Shown piece after piece: positions 1-12,538 of a stretch of DNA of 64,000 nt (positions within the stretch are counted from its first letter, which is position 1; every line of letters begins with the position of its first letter). The notes beneath the pieces were generated by a model. That model was given only the letters and a program-made list of their open reading frames with translations, searched no databases and had not been told where the DNA came from. Both the position numbers and the translations under genes were made by a program. Location of the stretch: assembly GCA_032622095.1 (NCBI GenBank), contig CP136061.1:60779301-60843300 (forward strand), read 5' to 3'. Source of the stretch: Siphonodentalium dalli. Its lineage: Eukaryota > Mollusca > Scaphopoda > Gadilida > Siphonodentaliidae.

Positions 1-82
1 CAAGTTAAAACACCAAACACTCACACATAGATGCCAGTTAAAACACAAATAGTTACACATGCATGCAAGTTGAAACACCAGA
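1..82. repeat. Short tandem repeat, ~31-34 bp unit, cut by window edge
   Basis: Three imperfect units start at 1, 35 and 66; each begins with CAGTTAAAACAC or CAAGTTGAAACACC. The array probably continues to the left of the window. Confidence 0.6.
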
Positions 83-595
83 CGATTTCGTTCTAGTAAG
101 AAGAAGCCCGAATTGATTATTAAAGTCAATGATATTTATATTCAGATATGAAACACAGACTGGAATTGCACTTGGGGAAAAATGCGGTCACGCGATGCGC
201 AGTTCTTTTATTCTAAACTTAATGGATCGCTCTGTTGAGTGTAAACAACATCAGGCTGGTAACCCGTGCAAATCAAAATATTAAGAAATCATTCACGAAA
301 TGTCATCTCCCCAAATGCTTTCCGTTTTATGGTGTACCTGTCCGGACGCTTCACTCTTGTCTAGACTGCACAAAGATTACGTCGTAGCTGGATCGATCTC
401 CGACGAGAGGTCAAGTGTGATTAATCGGACGAGATCTCGCGATAGTTTTCGGGAATTCATATAATCCCGTTCCTGTCATAGTAAGCCCCTCCCATGGACT
501 CGTTTCTGCCGCTTAGCCCAGAACTGTGCCAACGGAGTCACTGAGCTGAGCCGTTCTTTGGTACAAATATATTTTATTTCCCAATCCTGAAGGCA
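83..595. other. No feature seen
   Basis: Unique-looking sequence without an ORF, hairpin or repeat that I could support. Confidence 0.5.
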
Positions 596-602
596 TACAT
601 GT

Positions 603-1181
603 CAGGGGGGGGGGGGTGGGGGGGTCGGAAAAAATTTGCAGGCACGTATGCTGATTTTTGACTTTCGACCCTTGTTGGGGACCCACCCCACCCCCGCGTC
701 CAAATTTTTTTCCGTTTTCGGCAGTTTTTTCCGACCATTTTTTGACACACACCCCCCCCCCCCCCCCCTAAAACAGAGATTTGCGGGGGGGAATTTCACT
801 GTAAATAGTTGTATATGAATTTCTGTGCATACTATTAGTCATGGATGTGAACATTGACATGTAAATAGGAACAAGTCATTTTGGGGTTATTCGTTAAAAA
901 AAAACATGGCTACCAGCAGCCATCTTGGATTTCAAAATTCAATCCATTAGCATGGGCTACAGGCTATACTGTTTGTCTGATCATCATGAAATTTGTCAGT
1001 TATGTTAATATTGACATATAGATGTGTTTTAAGCCAAACTCATTGCAAAAACAGTCAAAAAGACTTGCAGGGAAAAATATTTTTGAGTTGCGGAAAAAAT
1101 TGTTTGTTGGTCCTATCGACCACACACCCACCCCGGCATACGTGCCCGGAAAAAACTTTTTTCCACCCCCCCCCCCCCCTG
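603..1181 (+). mobile_element. Poly-G-ended CAG/CTG MITE, copy 1 (579 bp)
   Basis: A non-autonomous DNA transposon starting CAGGGG and ending CCCCTG. Both ends carry a G or C run followed inward by GGAAAAAA and the core GGCACGTATGC, giving imperfect terminal inverted repeats of about 35-45 bp. The heptamer TACATGT lies immediately outside both ends (596-602 and 1182-1188), so the target duplication is 7 bp. The interior is non-coding; the small frames across it are artefacts of the C and G runs. Copies at 3482 and 19163 align along the full length. CAG...CTG ends recall hAT elements, but hAT normally duplicates 8 bp, so the superfamily is left open. Confidence 0.85.
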
Positions 1182-1188
1182 TACATGT

Positions 1189-2373
1189 AGGTAAATAACA
1201 TAAATTCAAACAAAAGTAAATATAATAGTGACGCATGTGTACATAAACGGACTGATTGGAAATCAGATTAAACAGCAAGCCCGGGGCTTTTATTAAGTTT
1301 GTTCCCCTTTTGTTAGTTTAAGCATGTACCTTTATTTTACGGATTAACGTACTTGGTTTAAGTTGAGAGGCGGTCGGACGGAAAGGGCTGGGAAGCCATT
1401 GTTTCGTTCTACTTCGAGGCGTAACGTTTACGCAAGCAGACGTTACGGAGCCGAGCTGCGTGGCGTCCAGTCGAAAGGTCAAAGAAGTATGAGAGCTACT
1501 TTTTCTGTCTCTTAGCATTGCTTCCTGACCTCTCTGTGTTGTCTATAAGGTTTTTCGTCGGACCGAATATTTAAGATGGAGGTCAAGTAACCAATTGTGA
1601 GTGATTATTCCATGTAAATATCATCAACCTTGCATCAAGTCAAACCATGAAGCAATCGCCACTCTGTAACTATTACTCCGGAGATTTGCATGGAAATCCC
1701 CATGCACAGCTGGTCACTTGACCTTCCTTTCAAGCTGTACTCATTACGGCCTCCACAGAAGAGCAGCGCAGCACTTATGCTACGTGAGCCCGACCTTTCT
1801 TGTTACGTATAATGAACACACCGTGCGGTTGATTCAATAAACTTCGCTCGCACATTAGTCCAAATCCGTGTAACTTGCCAAATACGGAAGTAATTTATTT
1901 GTCTAACAGCGGTAGATTGAAATATTGATAAGAATAAACCGTTTAGCGACTCAGTCAGCCATAAGAAATCCTCGTAATCGATCAGAAGTTCGGCAACTGT
2001 AGCGTAAACATAATCAGAGTTATCGTTCGTAATTTCTGGCGAGCCTGTGAGCTCCAATATCGATCAAACATTCTATGAAGTCAGTTGCGTGATATATAGG
2101 AGATACGCTGGACAGCAGCCACTTACAGTGTAAATTTAAAGAAAGCCATATCAATGGCGGGCCTCTTTACAGCAAGATGTTCAATACTTGTATAAGCTTT
2201 AATGATGTGTTCAAGTTTCCAGACCAATTTTCTTTTACGAAACCCATTTTACTGTTTATATTTAGATTCTAGTGAATACAACGGCAAGTTAAAGTAAGAC
2301 TGAACGATAAGAGACTGATGGAAGCTGCTATTTTGTTCTTTATTGAATGTCATTCTGTTTCAATGTTTAGAGG
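1189..2373. other. No gene seen
   Basis: A somewhat GC-richer patch lies at about 1345-1500. I see no conserved frame, RNA gene or repeat. Confidence 0.5.
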
Positions 2374-2946
2374 GACAGCAGGAATTATTTCGTTAATTTT
2401 CAAGAACAAAATTACTTTGTTATTGTGTACGTCAAAAGTCTATACAATATGTGTTACATTTTATCTCAATCGAAATTGTGTAGAAATGACACATGACATA
2501 TATGTCGGTGGAATTTTCTCAACATTGAATATGAGTGAATATGTGAGCATATTATAGTTAGTAGATGAGGTATGTTCTATTTGAGACATAAACATCGTAA
2601 AATCTACATATTAAAACAATGGCAGCAGCTTTAAAACTTTGTTACACAATTTTGTGCTGTTCAGTTTGACACAAACATATTTCAAAGCTGCTGCCAATTT
2701 GTGTTCTGTGGTAGCTTTTACGAGTTTTGTGTCTCCAATAGAATAACTCATTTGTGTCTCATATAATAATTATGACACTCACATATTTACTCATATTCAA
2801 CGTTGATGAAATTCCACCGACACATATATGTCATGTGTCATTTCTACACAATTTTGTTTAAGATAAAATGTAACACATATTGTGCAGAATTTATACACAT
2901 TTGTTCTAAGAGTGCAAAATGATAAAGTAAATGTTATCTGCTGTTG
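2374..2946. mobile_element. Long inverted-repeat (foldback) MITE, ~570 bp
   Basis: Two arms of roughly 260 bp (about 2374-2640 and 2680-2946) are reverse complements with small indels. A diagnostic block is ATGACACATGACATATATGT in the left arm against its complement at about 2821-2845. The outer ends read CAGCAG and CTGCTG. The centre has its own hairpin (GGCAGCAGCTTT / AAAGCTGCTGCC at about 2620-2699). No clear target duplication and no coding capacity. Confidence 0.8.
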
Positions 2947-3028
2947 TTGTAACTAGATGTCTGGAAACCTGAATACATCAATAAAGCTGATCCGATTTGA
3001 TACATTAACAGTTATCCCCAAATCCGCA

Positions 3029-3290
3029 CATTATCTGCTTATTATAGAAGTTGTGTTAGGTTGGTAATCTGCTGGGAATCGCCTCATTTTGAGTCGATAA
3101 TGTGCTTAACGGAGAGCATTTTAGTCACATTATCGACTCACAATGAGGCGATTCTAAACAGAATATGTGCGCACAATGACACATATAAGCCAACTCACGA
3201 CTTTTCAGGTGTACGCTCTTTAACGTGAGTTTTCACTTTGGCCCGCGTCATAAAACGAAATAACGGACATAACTCCATTATCTGCTTATT
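3029..3290. repeat. Hairpin bracketed by a 15-bp direct repeat
   Basis: CATTATCTGCTTATT occurs at 3029-3043 and again at 3276-3290. Between them a 29-bp hairpin pairs 3076-3104 with 3126-3154, with a single mismatch and a 21-nt loop. The direct repeat could be a long target duplication or a recombination footprint. Confidence 0.6.
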
Positions 3291-3481
3291 TCAGAATCAA
3301 ATAATCACATTATGTACCTATCTCCCTTTATATGTCGATTTTGCGCGTATATGCGCGAGGATATGTTGCAAATATAGCACAGGCATCGCGAAAATTGAAA
3401 ACAACATTCATCAGTTTTATGTTATAAACGAGTACTGGCACAACAGATCATAACTGAGAACGCCATTTTATCTGATGATTT

Positions 3482-4026
3482 CAGGGGGGGGGGTCGGAAA
3501 AAATGTTCAGGCACGTATGCCTTTCCTTTCGACCCTTCTTGGTACCCACCCACCCCCGCGTCCAAATTTGTTTTCGGTTTTCGGCAGATTTCCCCGACCG
3601 TTTTTGGACACCTACCCCCTTTTAGCACTAAAACATAAATTTGCAAGGGGAAATTCACTGTAAACAGCTGTATATGAATTTATGTGCATACTATTTGTCA
3701 TGGATGTTAACATTGACATGTAAATAGGAATGAGTCATTTTGCGGTCATTCGGCCAAAAGAATAACATGGTTGCCAGCGGCCATCTTGGATTTAAACATT
3801 CAATTCATTAGCATGGGCTACAGGCTATACTGTTTGTCTGATCATCGTGACATTTTTCATTTATGTTAATATTGACATTCTAATGTGTTTTAAGCCAAAC
3901 TCATTGCAAAAACAGTCAAAAAGACTTGCATGCAGGAAAATAATTTTTGAGTTGCGGAAAAAAATGTTGTTGGTCCCATCGACCACCCACCCACCCGGCA
4001 TACGTGCCGGAAAATCCCCCTCCCTG
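3482..4026 (+). mobile_element. Poly-G-ended CAG/CTG MITE, copy 2 (545 bp)
   Basis: Same family and orientation as the element at 603. It starts CAGGGGGGGGGG at 3482 and ends CCCTCCCTG at 4026, with GGCACGTATGC cores near both ends. Flanks are ATGATTT (3475-3481) and CTGATTT (4027-4033), 6 of 7 identical, consistent with a decayed 7-bp target duplication. Confidence 0.83.
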
Positions 4027-4033
4027 CTGATTT

Positions 4034-5504
4034 GAGGAAACTAAAACATTGTACGCTCTTTATCAGAGACGAACTTTGGATATTTCGCTAACCAGACAAA
4101 AGATTTAAAATGAATTGTTAAAATCTGCTCTTTTTAAACTCAGCATCTGATCACCATAACCTCATATTAATGGGCTAAATAGCACGGCCTAATTATTTTC
4201 TGTAATAGAAAATGTACGTCAAATTGGACCGTGTATCATCAGAGATGGAGCCTGGATACCATACTACTACGATTTCGATGGTAGAATATGATGAGATCAA
4301 ATCTTTGAACCAATAGTTTGAGGTTATTATGGACATGTATATATACATTCAGTTCTATCAGGTTTTGAATTTTGATCAGGTGCCCAAAAATCATAAGAGC
4401 ATTGCTGGTCATCTTTTCCAGTATAACGTCAAATAATAAAGAGAGTTTCTAAAATATGTAAAATTCATATAGTTTATTTGGGATGATTTTGTGGGTGTTA
4501 GTTAGCTTTGCATGTGAGCTACACGTGGCGATGACTGCAATTAATGTTTTTGTTTATTCGCAATGGTAAGCAGTGTGGTAAGTGGGAAATATATTAGAAA
4601 ATTTGGACTAACCTGGTGTCAAATAAGACTGGACGTCTTTAAAACATTAAGCCGTTATGATAGTATTCTGATCCTGTTATATCAACCCTTGTGAAAATAA
4701 ATAAATACACTAAATGCAGCAATTTGGTCCCAGACCTTTGGCATGCTATAACTGTGAAAAAGGCGTAAATGTCACATTTGTGCCCAAATTGATAGCACCG
4801 GGATTCACACACGTTAATCAATTGAATGCGTTTCGTTGCTAAATCACGTTCTCTGTAATTACATGGCCCGTTCTCAGTGTGCATTTTCTGAAGTTTTTCT
4901 TAACCCAAGGAACTCTTAGCTTTTGTTTAGTGACCTCGTCCTCGCCAGAAGCGTCCTTGTTGATTCCATATATGTGGAAGTGCTTTTTGGTTCTATATTG
5001 TACATGCTGCTGAGAAATGTATATACTTCACTGAGGTCCCCACAGTAAAAGGTTAGACCCTAATTGAATATGAAGATTCGGTCCTATCAGTTTCGCACAC
5101 AAAGTAGGAATCTCACTCTCCTGAGAGTTATTGAAGAGAAGAGAACATTATTAATATACTTTGAATTATAAAACACGGTTTATTATAGAAGTATGCCAAG
5201 GATAAGCAATCGATTTCCGTGGCGAAATATATTCCAAGTCGGACTATACAAAGGATTGTGTCGACTATGTTCAATACTTATGCTCTTTTTGCTATCGGAT
5301 AATTCGATCACCTAATAGTTTCAATACCATTTCATCGAGATATAACGATGTGCCAGATGCACTGAAGTAGGTCAGGGTTCTTTTGAATGCAAACCTTAAA
5401 ATTGACTGAGGATCAATACTGTGTGAATATAGGAAGATTGGATATCAGGGAATTGAATATAATACTTGATCGTTATTACTTGAGTGCATCAAGCGGTGTA
5501 AGTA
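4034..5504. other. No feature seen
   Basis: AT-rich sequence with frequent stops on both strands; no repeat or hairpin of note. Confidence 0.5.
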
Positions 5505-5600
5505 ATTTCATACCCTGACAAGCTCGTACCCTCCAAAATATGAGTCAGCTCGTAACTTCCAGCTGAGTCAACTCGTAACCTTCTGAATCATTCTGTACCT
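5505..5600. repeat. Degenerate ~23-30 bp tandem repeats
   Basis: Units around GAGTCAGCTCGTAAC and GAGTCAACTCGTAAC, preceded by a weaker copy ending AGCTCGTACCC. About three units. Confidence 0.45.
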
Positions 5601-6099
5601 TCCGCTTTTATTTAAGCTACAAACCAATATTTCCAATTTAGATAGCATGACACATTCAAAACGCGTGTTTACACCAGGATACGAAATGAGTCAGTATATA
5701 AAATTCGCTGAATTGATGAACTGACTTAGTCTATGAAACTGTAAGATCAGTGATTCTGAGTACGAGTTTAATTAGTTTTTGAAAATGGTGTTAAGAGTAC
5801 ACTAAAGTTTGTAAATAGGTTAGTGTATGAAATATTAAATTCAGTTAAGAGTTTACTTAGTTTTATTCTGAATGTAAACCAATAACTTCACCAATCCAAT
5901 GCTTTTGTTATTCACCAATGTGGAAATATAGCTTGCTTGTGGAAGGTTTACGTTCTTTCGACTTTTTGAAGAATTTCCATGACTACCAGAATTGGACACA
6001 AGTGTGGATGAAAATATTCTCATGAAGTATTTAACTCTCTTCTCACGTATTGTCTGCCGCAATAAGAGTAAGTTATCAACCAGACCTATTTCCGGAAAT

Positions 6100-6217
6100 T
6101 TATTTGGTCTGTCGTCTGCTTTTATTACCAGAACACCCCTCAAAATCGATAATAAACATACCCAGTGTATACCTTTATAACTGAATGGGATAATCCATTC
6201 CGTATATAAATGGTTAA
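6100..6217. mobile_element. Partial TTAA element (relative of 46427-46684)
   Basis: The stretch from TTTATTACC to the TTAA at 6214-6217 matches the right-hand part of the elements at 27888-28477 and 46427-46684, for example TTTATAACTGAATGGG against TTTATAACTGGATGGG. I could not find the left terminus, so this is called a remnant. The preceding 5601-6099 shows nothing else. Confidence 0.5.
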
Positions 6218-6373
6218 GTTGGACCCAATAATGCGGCGATAGACTCAGGTCCTCATTTTCTAATCACCTGAGTGTAACCACTCACAAGAAGAGGGACACA
6301 TGCGGTCCCGTATATTTCGATCGTACCATTGTAAATTACCATGCAAATTGGCTGCGGACACACGTACCACAGT

Positions 6374-6985
6374 AGCTATGGCATAGTAGGTGTGACAATT
6401 TATTATGGTGGAGTTTGGTGACAATTGGTTGTCATAATTAATATGCCATAGCAAGCCATGTCGCCCTCTGAAAATTCGCACAATGAGTCTACCAAGCTCT
6501 ACCAGCGACGGTCGATCTCTCAAGGATGTATCTACCTGAATGTCTTGTCGATGTTGATCTTTACTCAACACGCAGTGTTATATTGTGCATTCTAACACAC
6601 AAGTCCACTTGATAACTTAATGAATAACCCATCTCAACAGCCATGCTTGTTCTTACTAATGAAATTAATATAAGTAGATAAACATGCATGCAGTGAGATA
6701 ATATGAAAAACATTCCACAATAATGATATATATGTGAGTCAATAAGGAATTGCCACCAGGCCACGGTCAAACACAATTCTGGACGACCCATCGTGCAATT
6801 ATATATATCGTCGTGAATACAATTTAGCAAAACGTAATGAGTAGAGATCAATCTTGATGAAAAGCAATGGTTAATTGGTCCAGTCGACTCATTGTGCGGA
6901 AAATCAGCGGGCGACATGGATAGCTATGGCACAGAATTATGACGGACCAATTGTCACCAAACTCAGCCATTATGTGTGAAGCCCT
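6374..6985. mobile_element. Foldback element, ~610 bp
   Basis: Inverted arms at about 6391-6505 and 6870-6985. Matching blocks are AGTTTGGTGACAATTGG with CCAATTGTCACCAAACT, GCCATGTCGCC with GGCGACATGG, and CACAATGAGTC with GACTCATTGTG. The left arm also contains a local palindrome, GCTATGGCATA to TATGCCATAGC (6374-6453). Non-coding; the open frames on the minus strand here are of chance length. Confidence 0.7.
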
Positions 6986-7220
6986 AATGATCACTTATAA
7001 TCAATATTCTCAATAAATACGTCAATAAACTAGCTGATTAACATTACTAGATACACCTATAGCATCCTTGGCTTCCAATGAAAAAAAGAAAGAAAAAAAC
7101 AAACACACAAACAAGGCTATATAGTTATGATTACAAAAACAAGGCGAATGGTATCAAAATGGCCGACTACGGTCAGACTTTACGAGAAAGATATGGTAGT
7201 CAAATAAATAGATACACCAT

Positions 7221-7465
7221 GAGAACTGTAACGGCACAATTGCAGGAGACGTGCATTCGGTTGGTCATAGTTGTCCGCAGTCGTGCATATGGGTAATAAT
7301 TATGAACACTTCTTGGTTACCATTGTGTGGCCGTCTCCAGACTGTATTGTTTACAAAGATAATTCGAGAACTATAATCGTGGCAGTTGCAGGAGCCGCGA
7401 ATCCTTTCTTTGGTCATGGATGTTCGCAGATGAGGTTAAAATATGAACAGTTGGTGGTTGCCATG
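7221..7465. repeat. Diverged tandem duplication, ~145 bp unit
   Basis: GAGAACTGTAACGGCACAAT at 7221 and GAGAACTATAATCGTGGCAG at 7366 begin two units. Both continue through TTGCAGGAG, TTGGTCAT and ATATGAAC-like blocks. Indels shift the frame between units, which argues against a coding duplication. Confidence 0.55.
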
Positions 7466-8813
7466 CTTACAATATTTGATTATAGGGAGAATAGCTATAT
7501 ATTTGTAAGTTGGAATAATCTGTTCTCCTATTCTCTTCTTAATTAGTATACACTCCTGTGTGATGGCTGTTATATATGTTTGTGGGTTTAGAAATCAAAT
7601 ATGTACACAAAAAACCACAAGATTTGATTAACCCAGACACCATTTTCACAATTTACTTTAACTGATTACTTTCCTCCCATATTTCCCAACTCTGGGTACA
7701 TTTTCACATACAAAAGAAACGATGGGAGTTACCAAATTCAGGTGATATGGTACATGGATACTAAACAGTTGAAATCATTTATGTGTTCAGGAAAGATGCC
7801 AATGCTTGGTATCTAAAGAGGCAGACACCGTCAATAAACACACGCTTTTAGTCCCGGCTTGGTGCATTGTGAACCGTTCTATATTCTGTCAGCTAATATA
7901 TAATTCACGAGGAACGGACTTATCGGGGAAATGGAAACGCTAAGTACGAAAATTACACAATTCTCAATAACACTTCACGCAGTTACCTATCCTTTCGACC
8001 TGTCAGAGATTGAACGAACGTTGTCAGCTTGTGTTTCGATCGTAACAAGTGTGTTAAAACCACATCATTCGATGGGCGCCTTTGCAGGTTTCTCATCGCA
8101 GTACTTTGATCGAGTAGAGCATAAAGATAAAACAGCCGATGAACAAAAGTGGGCTGATGATATACTGCTTATAATTAAATCTCCCGTAGTGTGCGTATTA
8201 CGGGAGCCTCATTCCCAGACTCCACTGAAAACACATTTTTTTTCGTACGGAATCACCATCAGAATTATGATAGGTCGCTGCTAGATTATTACACGTTGGT
8301 GTGCACATCTCGGCTGCCTTAACGAATATGCATTGTCTCATATTCATCCATACACAAGTTGAAGTATAGCCACAATTTAAATCATACACGAAGGAGGAAG
8401 AACGCCGCAAAGTAGGAGACCTGTTCGATATGAAACTAAATTAGCCAAGATTTCCTGTAACTATCTTCCGCTTAACAGGACAAATTACAATTAATTACAA
8501 TCAACGTTATTTGTAGCAACTTCAAGACCTACGAGAACTCCGAAAATAATACAGTAAGGCTTCGTAGATGGTAATACAATTAAGAAAGCTTTTTTATACA
8601 AGTAGGCAACGGTAGAATAAGCGCACAAGCGACACATTTATTTTGAAATGTTGGGTTAAAATACGATAATTGAAACCTTCCATGGACTTGCTCATATAAC
8701 GTTCGATCTCATTATTTTCGTATATATAGAATATACGTTTATTATGCCTTGGTCATAAATCAACATGGACCATAATAGCATTAGTAAATTAACAAACACA
8801 TTATTAGTGACAC
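7466..8813. other. No gene seen
   Basis: The longest frame (7931-8284, 117 codons) is within chance length for this composition and shows no family features. Confidence 0.5.
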
Positions 8814-8848
8814 GATGATGATGATGATGGTGGTGGTGGTGGTTGTGG
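8814..8848. repeat. Compound trinucleotide microsatellite (GAT)n(GGT)n
   Basis: Five or so GAT units pass directly into five GGT units, read on the plus strand. Confidence 0.9.
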
Positions 8849-9436
8849 TAGTATATACACGTATATCCATTGTTGGACCCCCAGAAATGGCAGTATTTGT
8901 TTGTCTAATTGGATGATGAATGCTTTAATATAAGAAACAGTACCACGGAGCCAAACGCATGCATATGTTTTATGCTGACAGCAGTGTTGCTACTTTGCTT
9001 ACAGGCGATACATGTACGTTTTATATACTACAGTCGCGACGATGCATAATCGTGGGGTACACCAAGCAAAACAATTATTGTATGTGTATATACTTTAATC
9101 TACGAGTCTATGACGACATAAACAGTCACGAGGAACGAACGCAATAGAAACATGTAACAAGACACGTTATTCCCAACGATAATACACATTATTTTTACGT
9201 ATCTTCCGCCGTGGCGACCGGCTGATCAATAGAACAAGCGATAAAATAACAGCCAGGCGGAAGCTACTGACACACCGCAAATGTCACTCCACGGGGCGCC
9301 ATAGAAACGAATGGTCGTCTCGTAATTTTCACCCAAACCATGCCGTATGCACTGAGAATACATATTATGCACATATTTCACTACATGTACATGAAACTCA
9401 TAGTTTACTATACGCACTGTCACTGACTCGCGGCCA

Positions 9437-9512
9437 TTCTGGAGTAGCATTTCCATATATATGGAAGTCATGAATATTCAAAAGCTTTATATATGGAAAT
9501 GCTACTCCAGAA
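9437..9512. repeat. Perfect 25-bp hairpin with 26-nt loop
   Basis: Positions 9437-9461 and 9488-9512 are exact reverse complements (arm starts TTCTGGAGTAGCATTTCC). The geometry is compatible with a small MITE or a small-RNA precursor. The perfect pairing is more like a young palindrome than a conserved miRNA. Confidence 0.85.
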
Positions 9513-9533
9513 CTTTTACATGTAGCACTAAAA

Positions 9534-9802
9534 CAACGGAACCGGGGCTGGGTGAATCTCTGAAACCACGGAACGGAGCTGGATGAATCAGCAATTACAC
9601 CCGCAACAACATCAGTTGTGCCATTTCGGTAAACATGACATATGAACTTAGGTCAAATGTAAGTAATTAGTCATTAATTTGGCCCGAATCAATCACCGAT
9701 AAACAAACGGAATTATTCTACCAACAGGAGTCATTGCATACGATTTATATAATGCATGATTCTACCAATACGAGTTTTTGCATATAATTTATATAAAGCA
9801 CG
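9534..9802. repeat. Two small tandem duplications
   Basis: First, a ~32-bp unit containing ACGGAACCGGGGCTGG and then ACGGAACGGAGCTGG (about 9534-9592). Second, a 44-bp unit starting ATTCTACCAA at 9715 and repeated from 9759 to 9802 with several substitutions. Confidence 0.65.
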
Positions 9803-12538
9803 ACCTTCTATGCAGGCGATTTGAATAAAAATAACTGCGTGTAGCAAGATACTTTGCTATGCGTGTTTGAACATTTCACAAAACAGAGGGTCACTGTTCA
9901 GTGCTGATTCTTATATTCGGATGGCATCAATGATTCGTCGAATAGGAAGACTGTCCCAATTGGGATTCGGATCAGTCTATATCGCGTGGCATTCATCATT
10001 AGCCATCTTGCTTCGCACATCACGGTTGTAATATTCCGTTTGAATCATTGATTTTCATCTACAATTCGGTACAAATGATGAGTGAATGAATATAGCCACC
10101 ATGGCCGTCTTCTCACATCGTACACTGTAGTGGTGACTATTCTGTCTGTTTATTTACACACACAATGCCATGACAACTCTTTAGTTCGATATACTGGTTT
10201 ACGGTGTTTAGTTTGTGACATAAAGGTAGTAATTACCAAAAAGGGCAGTTCAGATTCGGGATGTGATTATCTCGAATACCATGTAAAGGTTCAATGGGAG
10301 CAGACAAGTCAATTCGATTTGGACACTTCGCAGATCAGCTTCATGTATATTCTCGGGCTAAAGTCTTATCTCCGGTTCCGATTCAGTGATTTGTATTTGT
10401 CAAACCAATTTGATGCCATACACACCACTCAAGCAACGGAAATCTGCGGCGAACCGACAAAGGTTGGAATATTGTTTAGATTTATTTATAGGTTAGATAG
10501 TTATGGCGTTGTGTCATCGCACACAACCTGGTGGGAGTCTTTTTATAGTGCATGTTACAATGCTCAGCAAATTATTTTGTTGAAACGAGAAATCATACTA
10601 CACGTAACTTAATTAGTAAGTACATTTACAGCGTCAGCACAATGTGTTGAGGGACAATGCCTATTTGTAGTCATTTTGTATACAATAATGTGATTTAGGG
10701 ACGAACAAGTCGATAATTTCCACGATTTCCCGACACCTAATTGTTTCGCAAATTTCATGCCATTCTTCCGATCCACTGATAAATTTCCAGATTATTATTC
10801 TCCACCTCGTTGAATATATTCAACTAAATGAGTACGAACCGATTATCCACAAGGGTGAACTTCCGGTTGTTAATTCAAAACAGATTGGCGAATCCTCGTT
10901 ATCACGCCGAAACGGGCAATTGCTTGTGCATGGAATATGATTTCCCGTTACCGCGAAGAGAATACATTTAATTACGGAATCGGAACCGGGCCGCTTATAC
11001 AGCAATGCGGAAAACGAGACAACAACGAGTAATTGGCACGGGCCGACATTGCCAGAATGGGTCGATCATAACGACTATCTGCTAATCAGTAACTCCTTCA
11101 CGGAAGTACCATCGCAATTAATAGCTGAAACTTCTATAGGGGGTCCTTTACTTTATAATCTTTTTAAAACCATAATTTGTGGAAGTAGTAAAGAAAAGTT
11201 CTCTTAGTGGGTGATATAGCGATTACTATGCGGGCGTCAGCACTAGAGTTGCTGTGAACTATAGTCAACATGCAGTGCTGCATGATTGGATAACACTGGG
11301 ACTAGATCAAGTGGTGTTCTTCTTTGCTATACAGTTACGTTGGTCTCAATAGACGTTGCCAAAGACGGGACGCCAATCTCATTGCATGGTTGTTGGAATG
11401 CATATATATTTCTTGTTATAGAGCAGCTCACTCATTGTATGCATCACGGTCAACATAAACTGAAACTAGACGTCTATAGTTCAGATCTGGATGAACGGGC
11501 TTGTGTTTTGAGAATGACCCCCATATAGCAAAGTTGGTTTGGTCGTGGGCCTCATCATTGCAGTTCGACATCTGTCATGTATGGAAATTTGGACCGATTG
11601 GTCGCACGACTCCAGCATAGTTCCCGATGATTGGGAAACGATAGATGTTCTCAGTATGAAGGTCCTGGTGCGTACCATACACATTACAGCTAGGATTGCA
11701 TCCTACGTACGCCTAGATGGTGTCAAATAGACAATTATAAAATTGTATAAAACGTCGAATGACAGTATTGTAAGACTGTCATACTGTCGGATGAATACTA
11801 TTAAGTGTGCCGTTCTGGATTACGCTGTATACAATTAAATATTATTATTAAAACAATATTTGGAGTTTTGACCAACGATTCGAGCAATAATTACACTGCT
11901 AATAGACTCCCACAGCCACAATAAGTTATAGCTATCGACGAAGAATACACGACACTTTCCACTGATTAACAGAACAATGCCTGCCTTAGTAGCTAATATT
12001 GGCACCCGATTAAGTGACAACTTAGAACATTTCGTCGTGGATGACCGTTCGGAGTTCATTGACTTGGCGCAAGCTACTGTAAAATTAACACACTGGTACT
12101 AAAATACAAAATATTACACGAGAAACTGCATTATATGATCAACATTTTGCTGATTTCGTCCAGTCGTATGCACAACAATTACACTATCAAAAGAGAAGAT
12201 CTTCTTGATTGTCGTCTTGCAACGATAGTTAATATGCACATTCCGTCTGTACTTAACAACCAGAGGCGATTTGATGCACGAAAAAAACCAACACAGAAGA
12301 CATCACTTTGATGTAACTTGTGACAATTAATGTTGTTCGCACCGCTTTATAACACAACCTGCGACAAAAACACTTTTTTTTCCGCTTGATATTATATTTT
12401 TGCACAAGTTACAAGAAATTACCCAAACATACCGACATGAGTTTTGCCTCGAAGTGAATAGAAGCGTAGAACGAGTACATAACATGAAGTCGCGCTTTGA
12501 ACATCTTGGGGCACAAAAAGAATCGCTATACAAACCCG
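9803..12538. other. No gene seen; contains an open frame of borderline length
   Basis: 10082-10612 on the plus strand is open for 176 codons. The product has an N-terminal hydrophobic stretch and scattered Cys but no domain I recognise. A frame this long is only mildly unexpected by chance in 64 kb at this composition, so it is not called a gene. The rest holds only a weak small hairpin at about 11760-11790. Confidence 0.5.

Noticed and set aside
513-818. Overlapping Pro/Gly-rich frames on both strands
   Set aside because: Produced by C and G homopolymer runs of the MITE at 603.
10082-10612. 176-codon plus-strand frame as a gene
   Set aside because: Only mildly longer than chance expectation, no motif, no supporting context.
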